Shown: piece by piece, positions 1 through 9,273 of the stretch
How the letters are laid out: every line of letters begins with the position of its first letter
Position numbering within the stretch: the first letter of the stretch is position 1
Source: Thalassotalea euphylliae
GTDB lineage: Bacteria; Pseudomonadota; Gammaproteobacteria; Enterobacterales; Alteromonadaceae
Reading direction: 5' to 3'
DNA length: 64,000 nt
Assembly (NCBI RefSeq): GCF_003390335.1
Contig: NZ_QUOU01000001.1
Location: 1,302,001-1,366,000, forward strand
The notes under the pieces: model-generated
Databases searched by the model: none
Told to the model about the DNA's origin: nothing
Seen by the model: the letters and a program-made list of their open reading frames with translations, nothing else
Program-made: the position numbers and the translations under genes

Positions 1-236
1 TAGGAGCAGAGCAGGCGAGAGAGTTTGCGTTAGCTGGTGGTGATGACTACGAGCTACTGTTTACCGTTTCTCAAGACAACAAAGTGGGAATGGAAACGGC
101 TCTGAGTAATGCTGGCGTAAAATACACCTGTATTGGGCAACTCAATAAGTCGATGAAAATTACGACTACGCTAGACAGTCATCCCGTGCCAATCAATGCC
201 AAGGGATTTGAACACTTTAGTGAAGCATCCGAATGA
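1..236 (+). CDS. thiL: thiamine-monophosphate kinase, C-terminal part
   Basis: This is the 3' end of a gene that begins before the window; the reading frame runs in phase from base 3 to a TGA at 234-236. ThiL phosphorylates thiamine monophosphate to the cofactor thiamine pyrophosphate in the cytoplasm. The visible part contains the motif LAGGDDYELLFT, typical of the C-terminal half of ThiL/PurM-like kinases, followed by a short beta-rich tail. The stop overlaps the ATG of pgpA (ATGA), the usual thiL-pgpA arrangement in gammaproteobacteria, which supports the assignment and implies translational coupling. Confidence 0.85.
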   Translation, partial: GAEQAREFALAGGDDYELLFTVSQDNKVGMETALSNAGVKYTCIGQLNKSMKITTTLDSHPVPINAKGFEHFSEASE

Positions 237-721
237 CAAATAAGTCTACCGCAGCATTTACGCTGAGCGACCCTGTTCAGTTCTTGGCACTGGGGTTCGG
301 CTCTGGCCTTGCACCAAAAGCTCCTGGCACTTTTGGCACTTTGGCGGCGATACCGCTCTATCTCATCATGGTGATGATGCTGTCAACGACAAGCTACCTT
401 GCGTTAACCTTGCTGGTTTCTGTTGTTGGCATCGCTATTTGTGGTATTGCCGCTAAGAAGGTTGGGGTTCATGATCACCCCGCCATTGTTTGGGACGAAA
501 TAGCGGGTTATTTGATTACCATGGCATTTGTGCCAGTGAGTGTTACTAATGTAATCCTAGGTTTTGCATTGTTTCGACTATTCGATATTGTTAAACCGTG
601 GCCAATCTCTATCGCCGACAAACGCCTACATGGCGGGTTAGGCATTATGCTTGATGATGTATTGGCAGGCATAATGGCATGTGCTTGTTTACACGTAATA
701 CTCGCATTTACGCCATTCTAG
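233..721 (+). CDS. pgpA: phosphatidylglycerophosphatase A
   Basis: The 162-residue membrane protein removes the phosphate from phosphatidylglycerophosphate to give phosphatidylglycerol at the inner membrane. The N-terminal stretch GSGLAPKAPGTFGT (about 23-36) and the DEIAG motif (88-92) are family signatures; hydrophobic segments lie at about 38-72, 92-120 and 138-160. Length matches the family. The ATG overlaps the thiL stop, so it is probably cotranslated with it. A strong hairpin with T-runs on both sides follows at 791-819. Confidence 0.93.
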   Translation: MTNKSTAAFTLSDPVQFLALGFGSGLAPKAPGTFGTLAAIPLYLIMVMMLSTTSYLALTLLVSVVGIAICGIAAKKVGVHDHPAIVWDEIAGYLITMAFVPVSVTNVILGFALFRLFDIVKPWPISIADKRLHGGLGIMLDDVLAGIMACACLHVILAFTPF

Positions 722-790
722 CTTATATTCTCAGCCAACCTCGTTAGCCCTCGTTAGCTTAGTCCAATTAGCCCAATTCAAATGCCAACA

Positions 791-819
791 AAAAAGCCGA
801 GCGATACGCTCGGCTTTTG
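791..819. terminator. bidirectional rho-independent terminator
   Basis: A perfect stem AAAAGCCGAGCG / CGCTCGGCTTTT with a three-base ATA loop has an A-run before it and a T-run after it. It lies between the convergent pgpA and serA genes and can serve both. Confidence 0.85.
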
Positions 820-837
820 ACTATGCCTTACTTTGCG

Positions 838-2067
838 CTAATGCAAAATACGCGTGCGAATGGTACCGTTAATTTGCTTGAGCTCAGCGAGTGCCGCTTC
901 ACTGCTTTTGCTCTCAACTTCAATGACCACGTAACCTATCTTATCGTCAGTTTGTAGGTATTGCGCAGCAATGTTAATACCAAGGCCGGCGAACGCGTTG
1001 TTGATGGCCGTTAACACGCCCGGTTGGTTATGGTGAATATGAAGTAAGCGAGAAGTGCCTGTGTGCTCTGGTAGCGACACTTCCGGGAAGTTTACCGCTG
1101 ATAGTGTAGAGCCGTTATCAGAGTACTTAGCAAGCTTGCTAGCAACTTCTAAACCGATGTTTTCTTGTGCTTCTTGGGTACTACCGCCAATGTGTGGTGT
1201 TAATATCACATTATCGAAGGCACGCAATGGCGATATGAACTCTTCGTCATTACTCTTGGGCTCGACAGGGAACACGTCAATCGCCGCGCCACCAATTTTC
1301 TTGCTTTCTAGTGCTTGGGCGAGGGCGTCAATATCAACGACAGTACCACGTGACGCGTTAATTAAAATACTGCCTTGCTTGATCACTTCTAACTCAGCTG
1401 CGCCGATCATATTTTGTGTTTGTGGTGTTTCTGGTACGTGTAAGCTGATCACATCAGACTCTTTTAATAGCGCCGTGAGTGAAGGGGCTTGGCTGGCGTT
1501 ACCTAAAGGTAATTTCGTTTCAATATCGTAAAAGCGCACGCGCATACCTATGGTTTCAGCCAAGATACCCAATTGAGTACCGATATGACCATAGCCGATA
1601 ATACCCAATGTTTTACCGCGAGCTTCAACTGAGCCTGCGGCTGATTTGAACCATTCGCCGCGATGTGCTTTGGCATTTTTCTCAGGAATACCGCGCAGTA
1701 GCAGTAAAATTTCACCAAGTACGAGTTCTGCCACTGAGCGAGTGTTAGAAAATGGCGCATTGAAAACTGGAACACCAAGCACTTGCGCTGCCGTTAGGTC
1801 GACTTGGTTAGTGCCAATACAGAAACAGCCGATAGCAACGAGTTTGTTGGCGTTACTCAGCACTTTTTCTGTTAACTGTGTGCGCGAGCGGATACCGATG
1901 AAGTGGACATCTTTGATTTTCTCAATGAGTTCATGCTCTGCTAACGAGGTTTTTAAGTACTCAATATTGCTATAGCCTTTAGCTTTAAGCTCTTCTAGGG
2001 CACTGGGGTGAACCCCTTCTAATAGGAGAATTTTAATTTTTTCTTTCGCTAGAGATGTTTTATTCAT
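838..2067 (-). CDS. serA: D-3-phosphoglycerate dehydrogenase
   Basis: The 409-residue cytoplasmic enzyme oxidises 3-phosphoglycerate to 3-phosphohydroxypyruvate, the first step of serine synthesis. It has the split substrate domain of D-2-hydroxyacid dehydrogenases around a Rossmann fold (GIIGYGHIGTQLG near 155-167). The catalytic-region motifs are INASRGTVVD near 237 and LTPHIGGST near 290. A C-terminal ACT domain, about 338-409, is the serine-binding regulatory module. Length is almost that of the E. coli enzyme (410). It lies 111 bp downstream of rpiA on the same strand, with no terminator seen between them, and faces the shared terminator at 791-819. Confidence 0.95.
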   Translation of the reverse strand: MNKTSLAKEKIKILLLEGVHPSALEELKAKGYSNIEYLKTSLAEHELIEKIKDVHFIGIRSRTQLTEKVLSNANKLVAIGCFCIGTNQVDLTAAQVLGVPVFNAPFSNTRSVAELVLGEILLLLRGIPEKNAKAHRGEWFKSAAGSVEARGKTLGIIGYGHIGTQLGILAETIGMRVRFYDIETKLPLGNASQAPSLTALLKESDVISLHVPETPQTQNMIGAAELEVIKQGSILINASRGTVVDIDALAQALESKKIGGAAIDVFPVEPKSNDEEFISPLRAFDNVILTPHIGGSTQEAQENIGLEVASKLAKYSDNGSTLSAVNFPEVSLPEHTGTSRLLHIHHNQPGVLTAINNAFAGLGINIAAQYLQTDDKIGYVVIEVESKSSEAALAELKQINGTIRTRILH

Positions 2068-2178
2068 GATGTCCGTACTTCGTTGTAAAAGTTTGTTTTA
2101 GATGGCTAGATACCTAAACTAGCATATAGTGCTCTAACTCTAAAGCACTAAATTAGTCTAATCTAGCCCAAATTACGC

Positions 2179-2838
2179 TCAGCTTTTATGCTCAGTTACG
2201 CCATCTTTCGTACCCAGTAATAAACGATTGGCAGCACGACAGGCAAATAAGCCATTAGTCACGACACCGACAATTGCATTAATGGCAATTTCTGTCGCTT
2301 TAGGGTCAAGTATTTTCAGATTATAGACATCGAGAATAACGTTGCCGTTGTCGGTAATCACGCCTTGGCGGTAAACCGGATCACCGCCTAGTTTTACCAG
2401 CTCTCTTGCGACATAGCTACGCGCCATTGGAATAACTTCAACGGGGAGTGGAAAGTCACCTAGTACACCGACTTGTTTGCTTTCATCGGCAATACAAATA
2501 AACTCTTTGGCGACCGCAGCGACGATTTTTTCACGGGTAAGCGCGGCACCGCCACCTTTGATCATGTGCATGTGCTCATTAATTTCATCTGCACCGTCAA
2601 TATATACATCGAGCTCGTTAACTTCGTTAAGGTCGAACACCTCGATACCATAGGCTTTTAGTTTTTCAGTCGATTGCTCTGAGCTTGAAACTGCGCCTCG
2701 GATCTGGTCTTTAATTTCGGCTAAAGCATCAATAAAGTGATTAACCGTAGAGCCAGTGCCTACGCCAACAATGGTATCGGGTTTAATAAATTTAACGGCA
2801 GCTTGGCCAACGGCTTTTTTTAATTCGTCTTGCGTCAT
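2179..2838 (-). CDS. rpiA: ribose-5-phosphate isomerase A
   Basis: This 219-residue enzyme interconverts ribose-5-phosphate and ribulose-5-phosphate in the pentose phosphate pathway. Family motifs are GVGTGSTVNHF near 25-35, the catalytic DGADE near 81-85 and KGGGAALTREK near 94-104; the length equals the E. coli protein. It sits 42 bp after the cyclo-ligase gene and before serA, a common gammaproteobacterial order (serA-rpiA-fau). Confidence 0.96.
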   Translation of the reverse strand: MTQDELKKAVGQAAVKFIKPDTIVGVGTGSTVNHFIDALAEIKDQIRGAVSSSEQSTEKLKAYGIEVFDLNEVNELDVYIDGADEINEHMHMIKGGGAALTREKIVAAVAKEFICIADESKQVGVLGDFPLPVEVIPMARSYVARELVKLGGDPVYRQGVITDNGNVILDVYNLKILDPKATEIAINAIVGVVTNGLFACRAANRLLLGTKDGVTEHKS

Positions 2839-2880
2839 TTGTTTCGCCTAAGTGTCTAGATTAAGGTTAATGCGGGTCGA

Positions 2881-3582
2881 TTATAGCGTAGAACTTAAAT
2901 CCTTCGCTTGAATTATTTGAGTCGGCGTGATGATAGTTGATAAGGGGATATCCCATGGCTCGATAGGAATAAGATCGACTTGCTGACAGTCATGTGCCAA
3001 GCCGATAACTTCTGAGCGGGTAACACTTTGACGCGCCTTTGCGTTGCTGGAATTGCCACTATTAACATATGAAACCAGTGTTCGGTCGTAAAAACCACCG
3101 CCCATGCCAAGGCGGTGGCCTTGATCATCAAATGCGACAAGCGGCGTGAAAATGATGTCGATTGCTGGCAGTGGCATCACGGTCGTTACATCAAGGGCAG
3201 GCTCAGGAATGCCAAAACAGTTAATGCGCATTTTACTCTCTGGTGTATAGCAAAGGAACAATAAATGTCCCTTAGAAAAGGGATGTAAAACGGGCAGTAC
3301 AACCTGTTTTCCGTGTTGCCAACACCATTTTATAAAAGGTGAGGGGCTAAGTTCGCTGTCATTGGCGAGATAAAGTGCAACGGTTTTAGCACGCATAACG
3401 CTCGGCAGCGTTGATAGCTTGTCAGACAAACTTATTGCCGCGGAGCGTTGGAAAACATCATCGAGTGAGTTGCGTTTCGCCCGCACGTTTTTCCGGATTT
3501 GTACCTTTTGATGCGCTATCTGTTTAGCTGCTGTCGAGTTCAGGACTTGATCGGCAGCTAGTTTAGTTAATGAGTTCAACAC
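2881..3582 (-). CDS. fau: 5-formyltetrahydrofolate cyclo-ligase
   Basis: The 233-residue ATP-dependent enzyme converts 5-formyl-THF to 5,10-methenyl-THF. The C-terminal signature GMGGGFYDRTL and an N-terminal basic segment (RKNVRAKRNSL) are typical. The frame starts at a GTG with only a distant AAGGA (about 13 nt away), so the true start could be slightly inside; the first 25 residues are not conserved in my recollection of the family. In many relatives a 6S RNA gene lies just upstream; I looked at 3583-3716 and could not recognise one. Confidence 0.92.
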   Translation of the reverse strand: MLNSLTKLAADQVLNSTAAKQIAHQKVQIRKNVRAKRNSLDDVFQRSAAISLSDKLSTLPSVMRAKTVALYLANDSELSPSPFIKWCWQHGKQVVLPVLHPFSKGHLLFLCYTPESKMRINCFGIPEPALDVTTVMPLPAIDIIFTPLVAFDDQGHRLGMGGGFYDRTLVSYVNSGNSSNAKARQSVTRSEVIGLAHDCQQVDLIPIEPWDIPLSTIITPTQIIQAKDLSSTL

Positions 3583-3716
3583 TGTGGTTAGTCAGTCCTT
3601 TCAGTAAGCTATTAAAGCCTTGTTAGCCAGTAAAGGAAAGTTAGTGTAAACATATTTGTGATTAAAAAGTAGCTCAAAGCTGCTAGTAAAAGGCAGCTGG
3701 CCAAACAATAAGCCAA

Positions 3717-3746
3717 AAAAAAGCACCATACATGATGGTGCTTTTC
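3717..3746 (-). terminator. rho-independent terminator of the POT transporter gene
   Basis: A nine-base stem AAGCACCAT / ATGGTGCTT with a five-base loop is followed on the minus strand by eight T. It lies just past the stop of the transporter gene ending at 3813. Confidence 0.85.
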
Positions 3747-3812
3747 ATATTTTTTACTTGCCTATTTGTTTGCTTATTTCGTGGTTAAAGCAAAGCAAGT
3801 CAAACTAACGAA

Positions 3813-5339
3813 CTAAGTTGCGACAGCGGCTTTACCGTCAACTTTATCTTCTGCTTTTTCGTCTTCTGGAAGGTTTTCCCAAATACGGCTTTTCAGGCTA
3901 AGCAGTAAGATAACGATACCAATACCAATGCTGAATAGGCTAATTTGAATGTAAAGGTTTGGCATTTCTGAGACATTGTTAGGGTCGAAGTTACCTGCTA
4001 GTAAGCCCGCAATAATGTTACCGATAGAGTAAGTTAAGACAAACACCCCCATCATTTGGCCAGCAAAGCGACGCGGTGATAACTTACTTACTGCACTCAA
4101 GGCAACAGGACTAAGGCAAAGCTCACCAACAGTGTGCAAAAAGTAAGTGGCAACTAACCAGTAAGGCGCGACTTTAAGACCAGACGCCGCATATTGAGCA
4201 GCGAAGAACATCACAATAAAACCACTCGCCATGATCACCAAGCCAACGGCACATTTAATGCCATAACCCGGGCTAACATAGCGCTTACCCACGCTAATCC
4301 ATAACGCAGCAAAGAAAGGTGAAAGTAGAATGATGAAAATCGAGTTAAGTGATTGGAACCAGCCAGTTGGAACTTCAAAGCTACCCACTAAGCGATCTGT
4401 GTAATCACGCGCGAATAAGTTAAGTGATGAACCCGCTTGTTCAAAGCCTGACCAGAAACATGCTGAGGCAATACAGATCAATAGTAGCGCAAGCATGCGG
4501 CGTTTTTCATTACCCGTTAATTGCCCCATGAAGAATATCGCACCGAAATACAATACGAATGTTGCTGTAAATACAAGCGCCACAGTCTCCGCTACAGCGA
4601 CGGCGTCAAAGCTGAGCACACCTTGCATAATCAAGGTCGCAACGACAGCAACAGCACTTAGAAACACCGCAATAACAGACCATGTAATTTTTTGGCCTTG
4701 CGGTGAAAGTGGCGACGCAGGCTGAGCCGCAACACCGTTTAGGTTGGGTAGCGTTTTGCGGTACATGATTAAGCCTGCCGCCATCCCAATAGCGGCAGCG
4801 CCAAAGGCGTAGTGCCAGCCTTGGTTTTCCATTAAGTAACCACAAACAAAGTAGCCAATCAGTGAGCCGATGTTGATACCCATGTAGTAAAGCGCGTAAC
4901 CACTATCGCGGCGGTTGTCTTTTTCTGAGTACATCATGCCAACCATGGCACCAATGTTGGGTTTAAGTAAACCTGTACCTAAAACCACCAATATCAAACC
5001 AATAAAGAAGGTGCTGTCGCTAGGAATTGCCAACACAATGTGGCCGATCATAATAATGATACCACCGTACCATACGGCTTTTTGACCACCAAGTAATCTG
5101 TCTGAAAGCCAACCACCAGGTAAGCCCATAAAATATACGCTTGCTGTGTACAAGCCGTAAATTGCTGCGGCTGATGCAACAGTTAAACCTAAACCGCCTT
5201 CTTGCAACGTTGCTGTCATAAATAAGACAAGCAACATACGCATGCCGTAATAGCTCATGCGCTCCCACATTTCTGTAAAGAAAAGGGTTTGCAAGCCTTT
5301 TGGATGACCGAAGAAAGTCCCTTGAGTAGGGGAATTCAT
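3813..5339 (-). CDS. proton-dependent oligopeptide (POT/PTR2) transporter
   Basis: This is an inner-membrane symporter of about 508 residues with some 14 hydrophobic segments that takes up di- or tripeptides with protons. POT hallmarks are the N-terminal motif EMWERMSYYGMR, the second signature FYMGINIGSLIGY-like stretch (here YYMGINIGSLIGY), and the C-terminal SPVALSAVSKLSPRRFAG. The ATG at 5339 has a GAAAGGAT ribosome-binding site 7 nt upstream; a longer reading from a TTG at 5363 lacks one. It is a single-gene unit with its own terminator. Exact peptide preference cannot be read from sequence. Confidence 0.92.
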   Translation of the reverse strand: MNSPTQGTFFGHPKGLQTLFFTEMWERMSYYGMRMLLVLFMTATLQEGGLGLTVASAAAIYGLYTASVYFMGLPGGWLSDRLLGGQKAVWYGGIIIMIGHIVLAIPSDSTFFIGLILVVLGTGLLKPNIGAMVGMMYSEKDNRRDSGYALYYMGINIGSLIGYFVCGYLMENQGWHYAFGAAAIGMAAGLIMYRKTLPNLNGVAAQPASPLSPQGQKITWSVIAVFLSAVAVVATLIMQGVLSFDAVAVAETVALVFTATFVLYFGAIFFMGQLTGNEKRRMLALLLICIASACFWSGFEQAGSSLNLFARDYTDRLVGSFEVPTGWFQSLNSIFIILLSPFFAALWISVGKRYVSPGYGIKCAVGLVIMASGFIVMFFAAQYAASGLKVAPYWLVATYFLHTVGELCLSPVALSAVSKLSPRRFAGQMMGVFVLTYSIGNIIAGLLAGNFDPNNVSEMPNLYIQISLFSIGIGIVILLLSLKSRIWENLPEDEKAEDKVDGKAAVAT

Positions 5340-5939
5340 ATAATTATCCTTTCTAATATTCAAAATCAGCCCGTGTTATACCTTTGCTGACACAGAAACG
5401 CAAGGCTAGCGAGATAAAGGCTTTGAAATGTAAGCTGAAATATTTTACCGAGTATTTAATCTAATCTTGATACCAACTAATTATGCTCAAATATTGCTTT
5501 ATTAACCTTAGTTTTGGGTAACAATAGTGAATAACAAATCAATTCAAATGCTATGTTCATCGTTATCTTCTAGCGAGAAATTTTTGCTGATATCAAGACA
5601 AATTTGCGCGTCAATAGCGAGTCTCGGCTTAGGGTTCAACGTCGCTCTATCTCCCCCATCCGTGGGGTCGTATTGCAAGTAAATTTAACGCTGGTAGCAG
5701 TAAAAATAGCCGCGAGAAGCACATTAGTTATCCAGAGCTGAGGTTTTATTAGCTAATTGAAAGGCTTTTTGTTGACGAGCCCGGTGATTGGCTATCTCTT
5801 AGAATGAAACTTGGTTATCATAATTCTTTGTTAATTCTTGTTGCGCTTTGCCTGCTTGTTGCAAAGGGCGGAAAATAAAAAATATGCTTATGCAAAGCGA
5901 AGTTGCTCCTAAGCAAAACTATCTTCGAGTAGGGAATTC
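5340..5939. other. 600-bp non-coding region between POT gene and ugd
   Basis: No gene is supported here. It must hold the divergent promoters of the transporter and the ugd cluster. I noted a TTGACG hexamer near 5773 without a convincing -10 partner, a small GC hairpin near 5652-5667 (CCCC/GGGG) and a CTTTGC/GCAAAG inverted repeat near 5847-5867. A JUMPstart/ops element, which often precedes polysaccharide operons, was searched for by eye; only a weak partial resemblance (GGGCGGAAAA) is present. Confidence 0.5.
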
Positions 5940-7283
5940 ATGAAAATAACGGTTTTTGGCATTGGCTATGTCGGTTTAGTGCAAGCTGCTATTTTGGCCT
6001 CTGTTGGGCATGACATAGTTTGTGTTGATGTCGACGAGGAAAAAGTTGCCAACCTAAAAAAAGGAATTATTCCAATTTATGAACCGGGTTTGACGCCTAT
6101 TGTTGAGCAAACCTACAAAGATGGCCTGTTAAATTTCACAACCGATGCTAAAGCCGGAGTCGAGCATGGTACGCTTCAATTTATAGCTGTTGGTACACCG
6201 CCAGATGAAGATGGCTCAGCCGATCTGAAATACGTGTTAGCGGTTGCAGAAACCATTGCTACCCATATGACATCGGCAAAAATTGTTGTTGATAAATCGA
6301 CCGTGCCTGTGGGCACCGCAGATCAGGTGAGTGCTCGTATCCAGCAAGTGCTAGACTCTCGCAATGCAGCGCTCGACTTTGATGTCGTCTCTAACCCTGA
6401 ATTTCTCAAAGAGGGAGCGGCAGTTAACGACTGTATGAAGCCTGATCGCATCGTGGTTGGCACCAACAATGAAAATTCTCGCGAAGCAATGCGCGAGCTG
6501 TATGCACCATTTAATCGCAATCACGATCGTATGATATTTATGGATGTTCGCTCGGCTGAACTGACAAAATATGCGGCCAATTGCATGCTGGCGACCAAAA
6601 TTTCATTTATGAATGAAATGGCGAATTTAGCTGAAAAATTGGGGGCAGATATCGAAGCAGTGCGTCATGGTATCGGCTCCGACTCCCGTATTGGTTATCA
6701 ATTTATTTACCCAGGCTGCGGCTATGGCGGCTCCTGTTTCCCCAAAGACATACAAGGATTAGTGCGTACAGCACAAGGTATAGATTACCAACCGACTTTA
6801 CTCGAAGCGGTTGAACGTGTTAACTACAAACAAAAGCGTAAACTATTTACGCATTTGCACAATTACTTCAATGGTGAACTTGAAGGGAAAAAAATTGCAC
6901 TTTGGGGGTTGTCGTTCAAACCGCAAACGGACGATATGCGTGAAGCATCTTCACGTGTGTTAATGGAAGCACTGTGGCAAGCTGGTGCTTTAGTTCAAGC
7001 ATATGATCCAGAAGCGATGGATGAGTGTCAGCGAATATACGGGGATCGTGATGATTTGACTTTGGTTGGTACCAAAGAGCAGGCGTTGAAAGGTGCTGAT
7101 GCGCTCGTTATCTGTACGGAGTGGAGCCAGTTTAGAGCACCTGATTTTGACTATATCGCCGAGACATTAACACACCAAATAGTAGTTGACGGCCGTAATT
7201 TGTATGATCCGCAACAGATGTCATCACGTGGCTTTCGTTATTATGCAATTGGTCGTGGTGATAGCGTACAAGCAGTGAATTAA
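5940..7283 (+). CDS. ugd: UDP-glucose 6-dehydrogenase
   Basis: This 447-residue enzyme oxidises UDP-glucose twice to UDP-glucuronate with NAD+. It has an N-terminal Rossmann motif GIGYVGL (7-13), the central dimer domain, and the catalytic cysteine in GGSCFPKD at about residue 266. The nucleotide-binding C-terminal domain contains ALWGLSFKPQTDDMREA. AGGGA lies 6 nt before the ATG. It heads a three-gene run with the epimerase at 7328 and galU at 8371: GalU makes UDP-glucose, Ugd makes UDP-glucuronate, and the epimerase probably makes UDP-galacturonate. Confidence 0.96.
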   Translation: MKITVFGIGYVGLVQAAILASVGHDIVCVDVDEEKVANLKKGIIPIYEPGLTPIVEQTYKDGLLNFTTDAKAGVEHGTLQFIAVGTPPDEDGSADLKYVLAVAETIATHMTSAKIVVDKSTVPVGTADQVSARIQQVLDSRNAALDFDVVSNPEFLKEGAAVNDCMKPDRIVVGTNNENSREAMRELYAPFNRNHDRMIFMDVRSAELTKYAANCMLATKISFMNEMANLAEKLGADIEAVRHGIGSDSRIGYQFIYPGCGYGGSCFPKDIQGLVRTAQGIDYQPTLLEAVERVNYKQKRKLFTHLHNYFNGELEGKKIALWGLSFKPQTDDMREASSRVLMEALWQAGALVQAYDPEAMDECQRIYGDRDDLTLVGTKEQALKGADALVICTEWSQFRAPDFDYIAETLTHQIVVDGRNLYDPQQMSSRGFRYYAIGRGDSVQAVN

Positions 7284-7327
7284 TGAGATGGTGTTTGGCG
7301 CAGTGAAATAGCGAACGGAGTGCGACA

Positions 7328-8335
7328 GTGAAATATTTAGTCACAGGAGCGGCAGGCTTTATCGGCTTTCACGTCGTTCAGCGATTACTGGCACTGGGTC
7401 ATTATGTGGTCGGGATTGATAATCTCAACGACTATTACGACGTAAACTTAAAAAAAGCACGACTAGCGCAGCTCAATGACCATAAATTGTTTCATTGTGA
7501 GCAACTCGACCTTGTCGATCGAGATGGCATCGCCGCCCTGTTTTGCCGAGAAAAGTTTACTCGAGTAATACACCTAGCTGCCCAGGCTGGCGTTCGATAC
7601 TCCATCGACAACCCGATGGCATACGCAGATGCTAACCTAGTTGGACACCTAACCATATTGGAAGGCTGTCGCAATACCAAGGTCGAGCATCTCGTATACG
7701 CCTCTTCTAGCTCTGTGTATGGTCTCAACAATAAAACGCCTTTTGCGACTGCTGATGCTGTTGACCATCCCGTATCTTTGTATGCAGCAACCAAAAAGTC
7801 TAATGAGCTAATGTCGCATACCTATTCCCACTTGTATGGCTTGCCGACCACAGGTTTGCGTTTTTTCACTGTATATGGCCCTTGGGGTAGGCCAGATATG
7901 GCATTGTTCAAGTTCACTAAGGCGATTTTTGAAGGCCAAGCCATCGATATTTATAATCACGGTGACATGAGGCGAGACTTCACCTACATTGACGATATTG
8001 TTGAAGGCGTTATTCGCGTTCAGGCTCAGGTGCCAGCTAGCAATTGTGATTGGCGCGTTGAAATAGGTAGTGCCGCATCGAGCAGCGCGCCATATCGGGT
8101 GCTTAATATTGGTAATGGTCAGCCAGTTAAGCTGATGTCGTTTGTCGAGTCACTTGAGCAAGCAATTGGGCGTAAAGCGAAAAAACACATGGTGCCAATG
8201 CAGCCGGGGGACGTTTATCAAACATATGCCGATGTTGAAGAGCTGTTTTCTGCAACTGGCTATAAACCTCAGGTGAAAGTAGAAGAGGGCGTTCAGCACT
8301 TTGTTGACTGGTATCGCCGTTATTACCAAATTTAA
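7328..8335 (+). CDS. NAD-dependent sugar-nucleotide epimerase, probably UDP-glucuronate 4-epimerase
   Basis: A 335-residue extended short-chain dehydrogenase. It has the NAD-binding TGAAGFIGFHV at the N terminus, a serine-rich strand ASSSSVYG near 124-131 and the catalytic YAATK near 153-157. The motif RFFTVYGPWGRPDMA near 178-192 is characteristic of the UDP-glucuronate 4-epimerase (GAE/CapI/LpsL) branch, which makes UDP-galacturonate. It starts with GTG behind GGAG, 44 nt after ugd whose product would be its substrate. Specificity is inferred from the motif and context; another 4-epimerase activity is possible. Confidence 0.85.
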   Translation: MKYLVTGAAGFIGFHVVQRLLALGHYVVGIDNLNDYYDVNLKKARLAQLNDHKLFHCEQLDLVDRDGIAALFCREKFTRVIHLAAQAGVRYSIDNPMAYADANLVGHLTILEGCRNTKVEHLVYASSSSVYGLNNKTPFATADAVDHPVSLYAATKKSNELMSHTYSHLYGLPTTGLRFFTVYGPWGRPDMALFKFTKAIFEGQAIDIYNHGDMRRDFTYIDDIVEGVIRVQAQVPASNCDWRVEIGSAASSSAPYRVLNIGNGQPVKLMSFVESLEQAIGRKAKKHMVPMQPGDVYQTYADVEELFSATGYKPQVKVEEGVQHFVDWYRRYYQI

Positions 8336-8370
8336 TTAATATTTAGATAAAAAAAACGTAAAGGAAGAAT

Positions 8371-9273
8371 ATGGCAGCGCAAATTAGAAAAGCAGTAATT
8401 CCTGTCGCGGGCTTGGGCACTCGTATGTTACCCGCGACGAAGGCGATTCCCAAAGAGATGCTCCCCATCGTAGACAAACCTTTAATACAGTACATTGTCA
8501 ACGAATGTGTTGATGCGGGTATTAAAGAAATAATTTTAGTCACTCACTCTTCAAAGAACGCCATTGAAAACCACTTCGATAAGTCTTTTGAGTTAGAGAC
8601 AACACTGGAAATGCGTGTCAAACGTCAGTTGCTAGAAGAAGTGCAAGCGATTTGTCCGAAAGACGTAACCATTATGCACGTGCGTCAAGGGGAAGCTAAG
8701 GGGCTAGGTCATGCTGTTTTAAAAGCGAGACCATTAGTGGGCGATGAGCCATTTGTCGTGGTCTTACCGGATGTCATTCTCGACGACAGTAGCGCAAACC
8801 TTGAAACAGAAAATTTAGCAGCCATGCTTGCTCGCTACAACGAAAGTGGCCATAGCCAGATCATGGTTGAGCCTGTGCCGATGGAAAAAGTGAGTAGCTA
8901 CGGTGTGGTCGATTGCGGCGGTGCTAAGCTTAACGCCGGAGATGTCGCACCAATGACCGCCGTGGTTGAAAAGCCACCAGTGCAAAAAGCGCCATCGAAT
9001 TTAGCCGTGGTTGGCCGTTATGTTTTGTCAGCGCAAATTTGGGATCTACTTGAATTTACACCGCCGGGCGCGGGTGATGAAATTCAGCTGACCGATGCCA
9101 TTGCCAGCTTGATGAAAGTGGAAACGGTGGAAGCATTTCACATGACGGGCAAGTCACACGACTGCGGTTCAAAATTTGGTTACATGAAAGCGAATGTGGA
9201 ATATGCACTTCGCCACCCTGAACTCAAAGCACAATTTAGTGAGTTTCTTGCTGAACTTAACCAGCAAAGCTAA
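8371..9273 (+). CDS. galU: UTP-glucose-1-phosphate uridylyltransferase
   Basis: This 300-residue enzyme makes UDP-glucose from UTP and glucose-1-phosphate. The nucleotide-binding signature VAGLGTRMLPATKAIPKE lies at residues 12-29, and length and C-terminal region (FHMTGKSHDCGSK) agree with GalU. AAGGAAG precedes the ATG. It lies 35 nt after the epimerase gene and supplies substrate for Ugd and, with GalE at 15503, for UDP-galactose. A seven-base stem GCGGAAC/GTTCCGC at 9298-9317 follows, without a clean T-run. Confidence 0.96.
   Translation: MAAQIRKAVIPVAGLGTRMLPATKAIPKEMLPIVDKPLIQYIVNECVDAGIKEIILVTHSSKNAIENHFDKSFELETTLEMRVKRQLLEEVQAICPKDVTIMHVRQGEAKGLGHAVLKARPLVGDEPFVVVLPDVILDDSSANLETENLAAMLARYNESGHSQIMVEPVPMEKVSSYGVVDCGGAKLNAGDVAPMTAVVEKPPVQKAPSNLAVVGRYVLSAQIWDLLEFTPPGAGDEIQLTDAIASLMKVETVEAFHMTGKSHDCGSKFGYMKANVEYALRHPELKAQFSEFLAELNQQS

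Noticed and set aside
3583..3716. Possible 6S RNA upstream of the cyclo-ligase gene
   Set aside because: The location is right, but I could not find a long hairpin with a central bubble; the 134 bp are AT-rich and unstructured to the eye.
5840..5880. Possible JUMPstart/ops element before ugd
   Set aside because: Only GGGCGG matches part of the ops core; the required GGCGGTAGC is absent.
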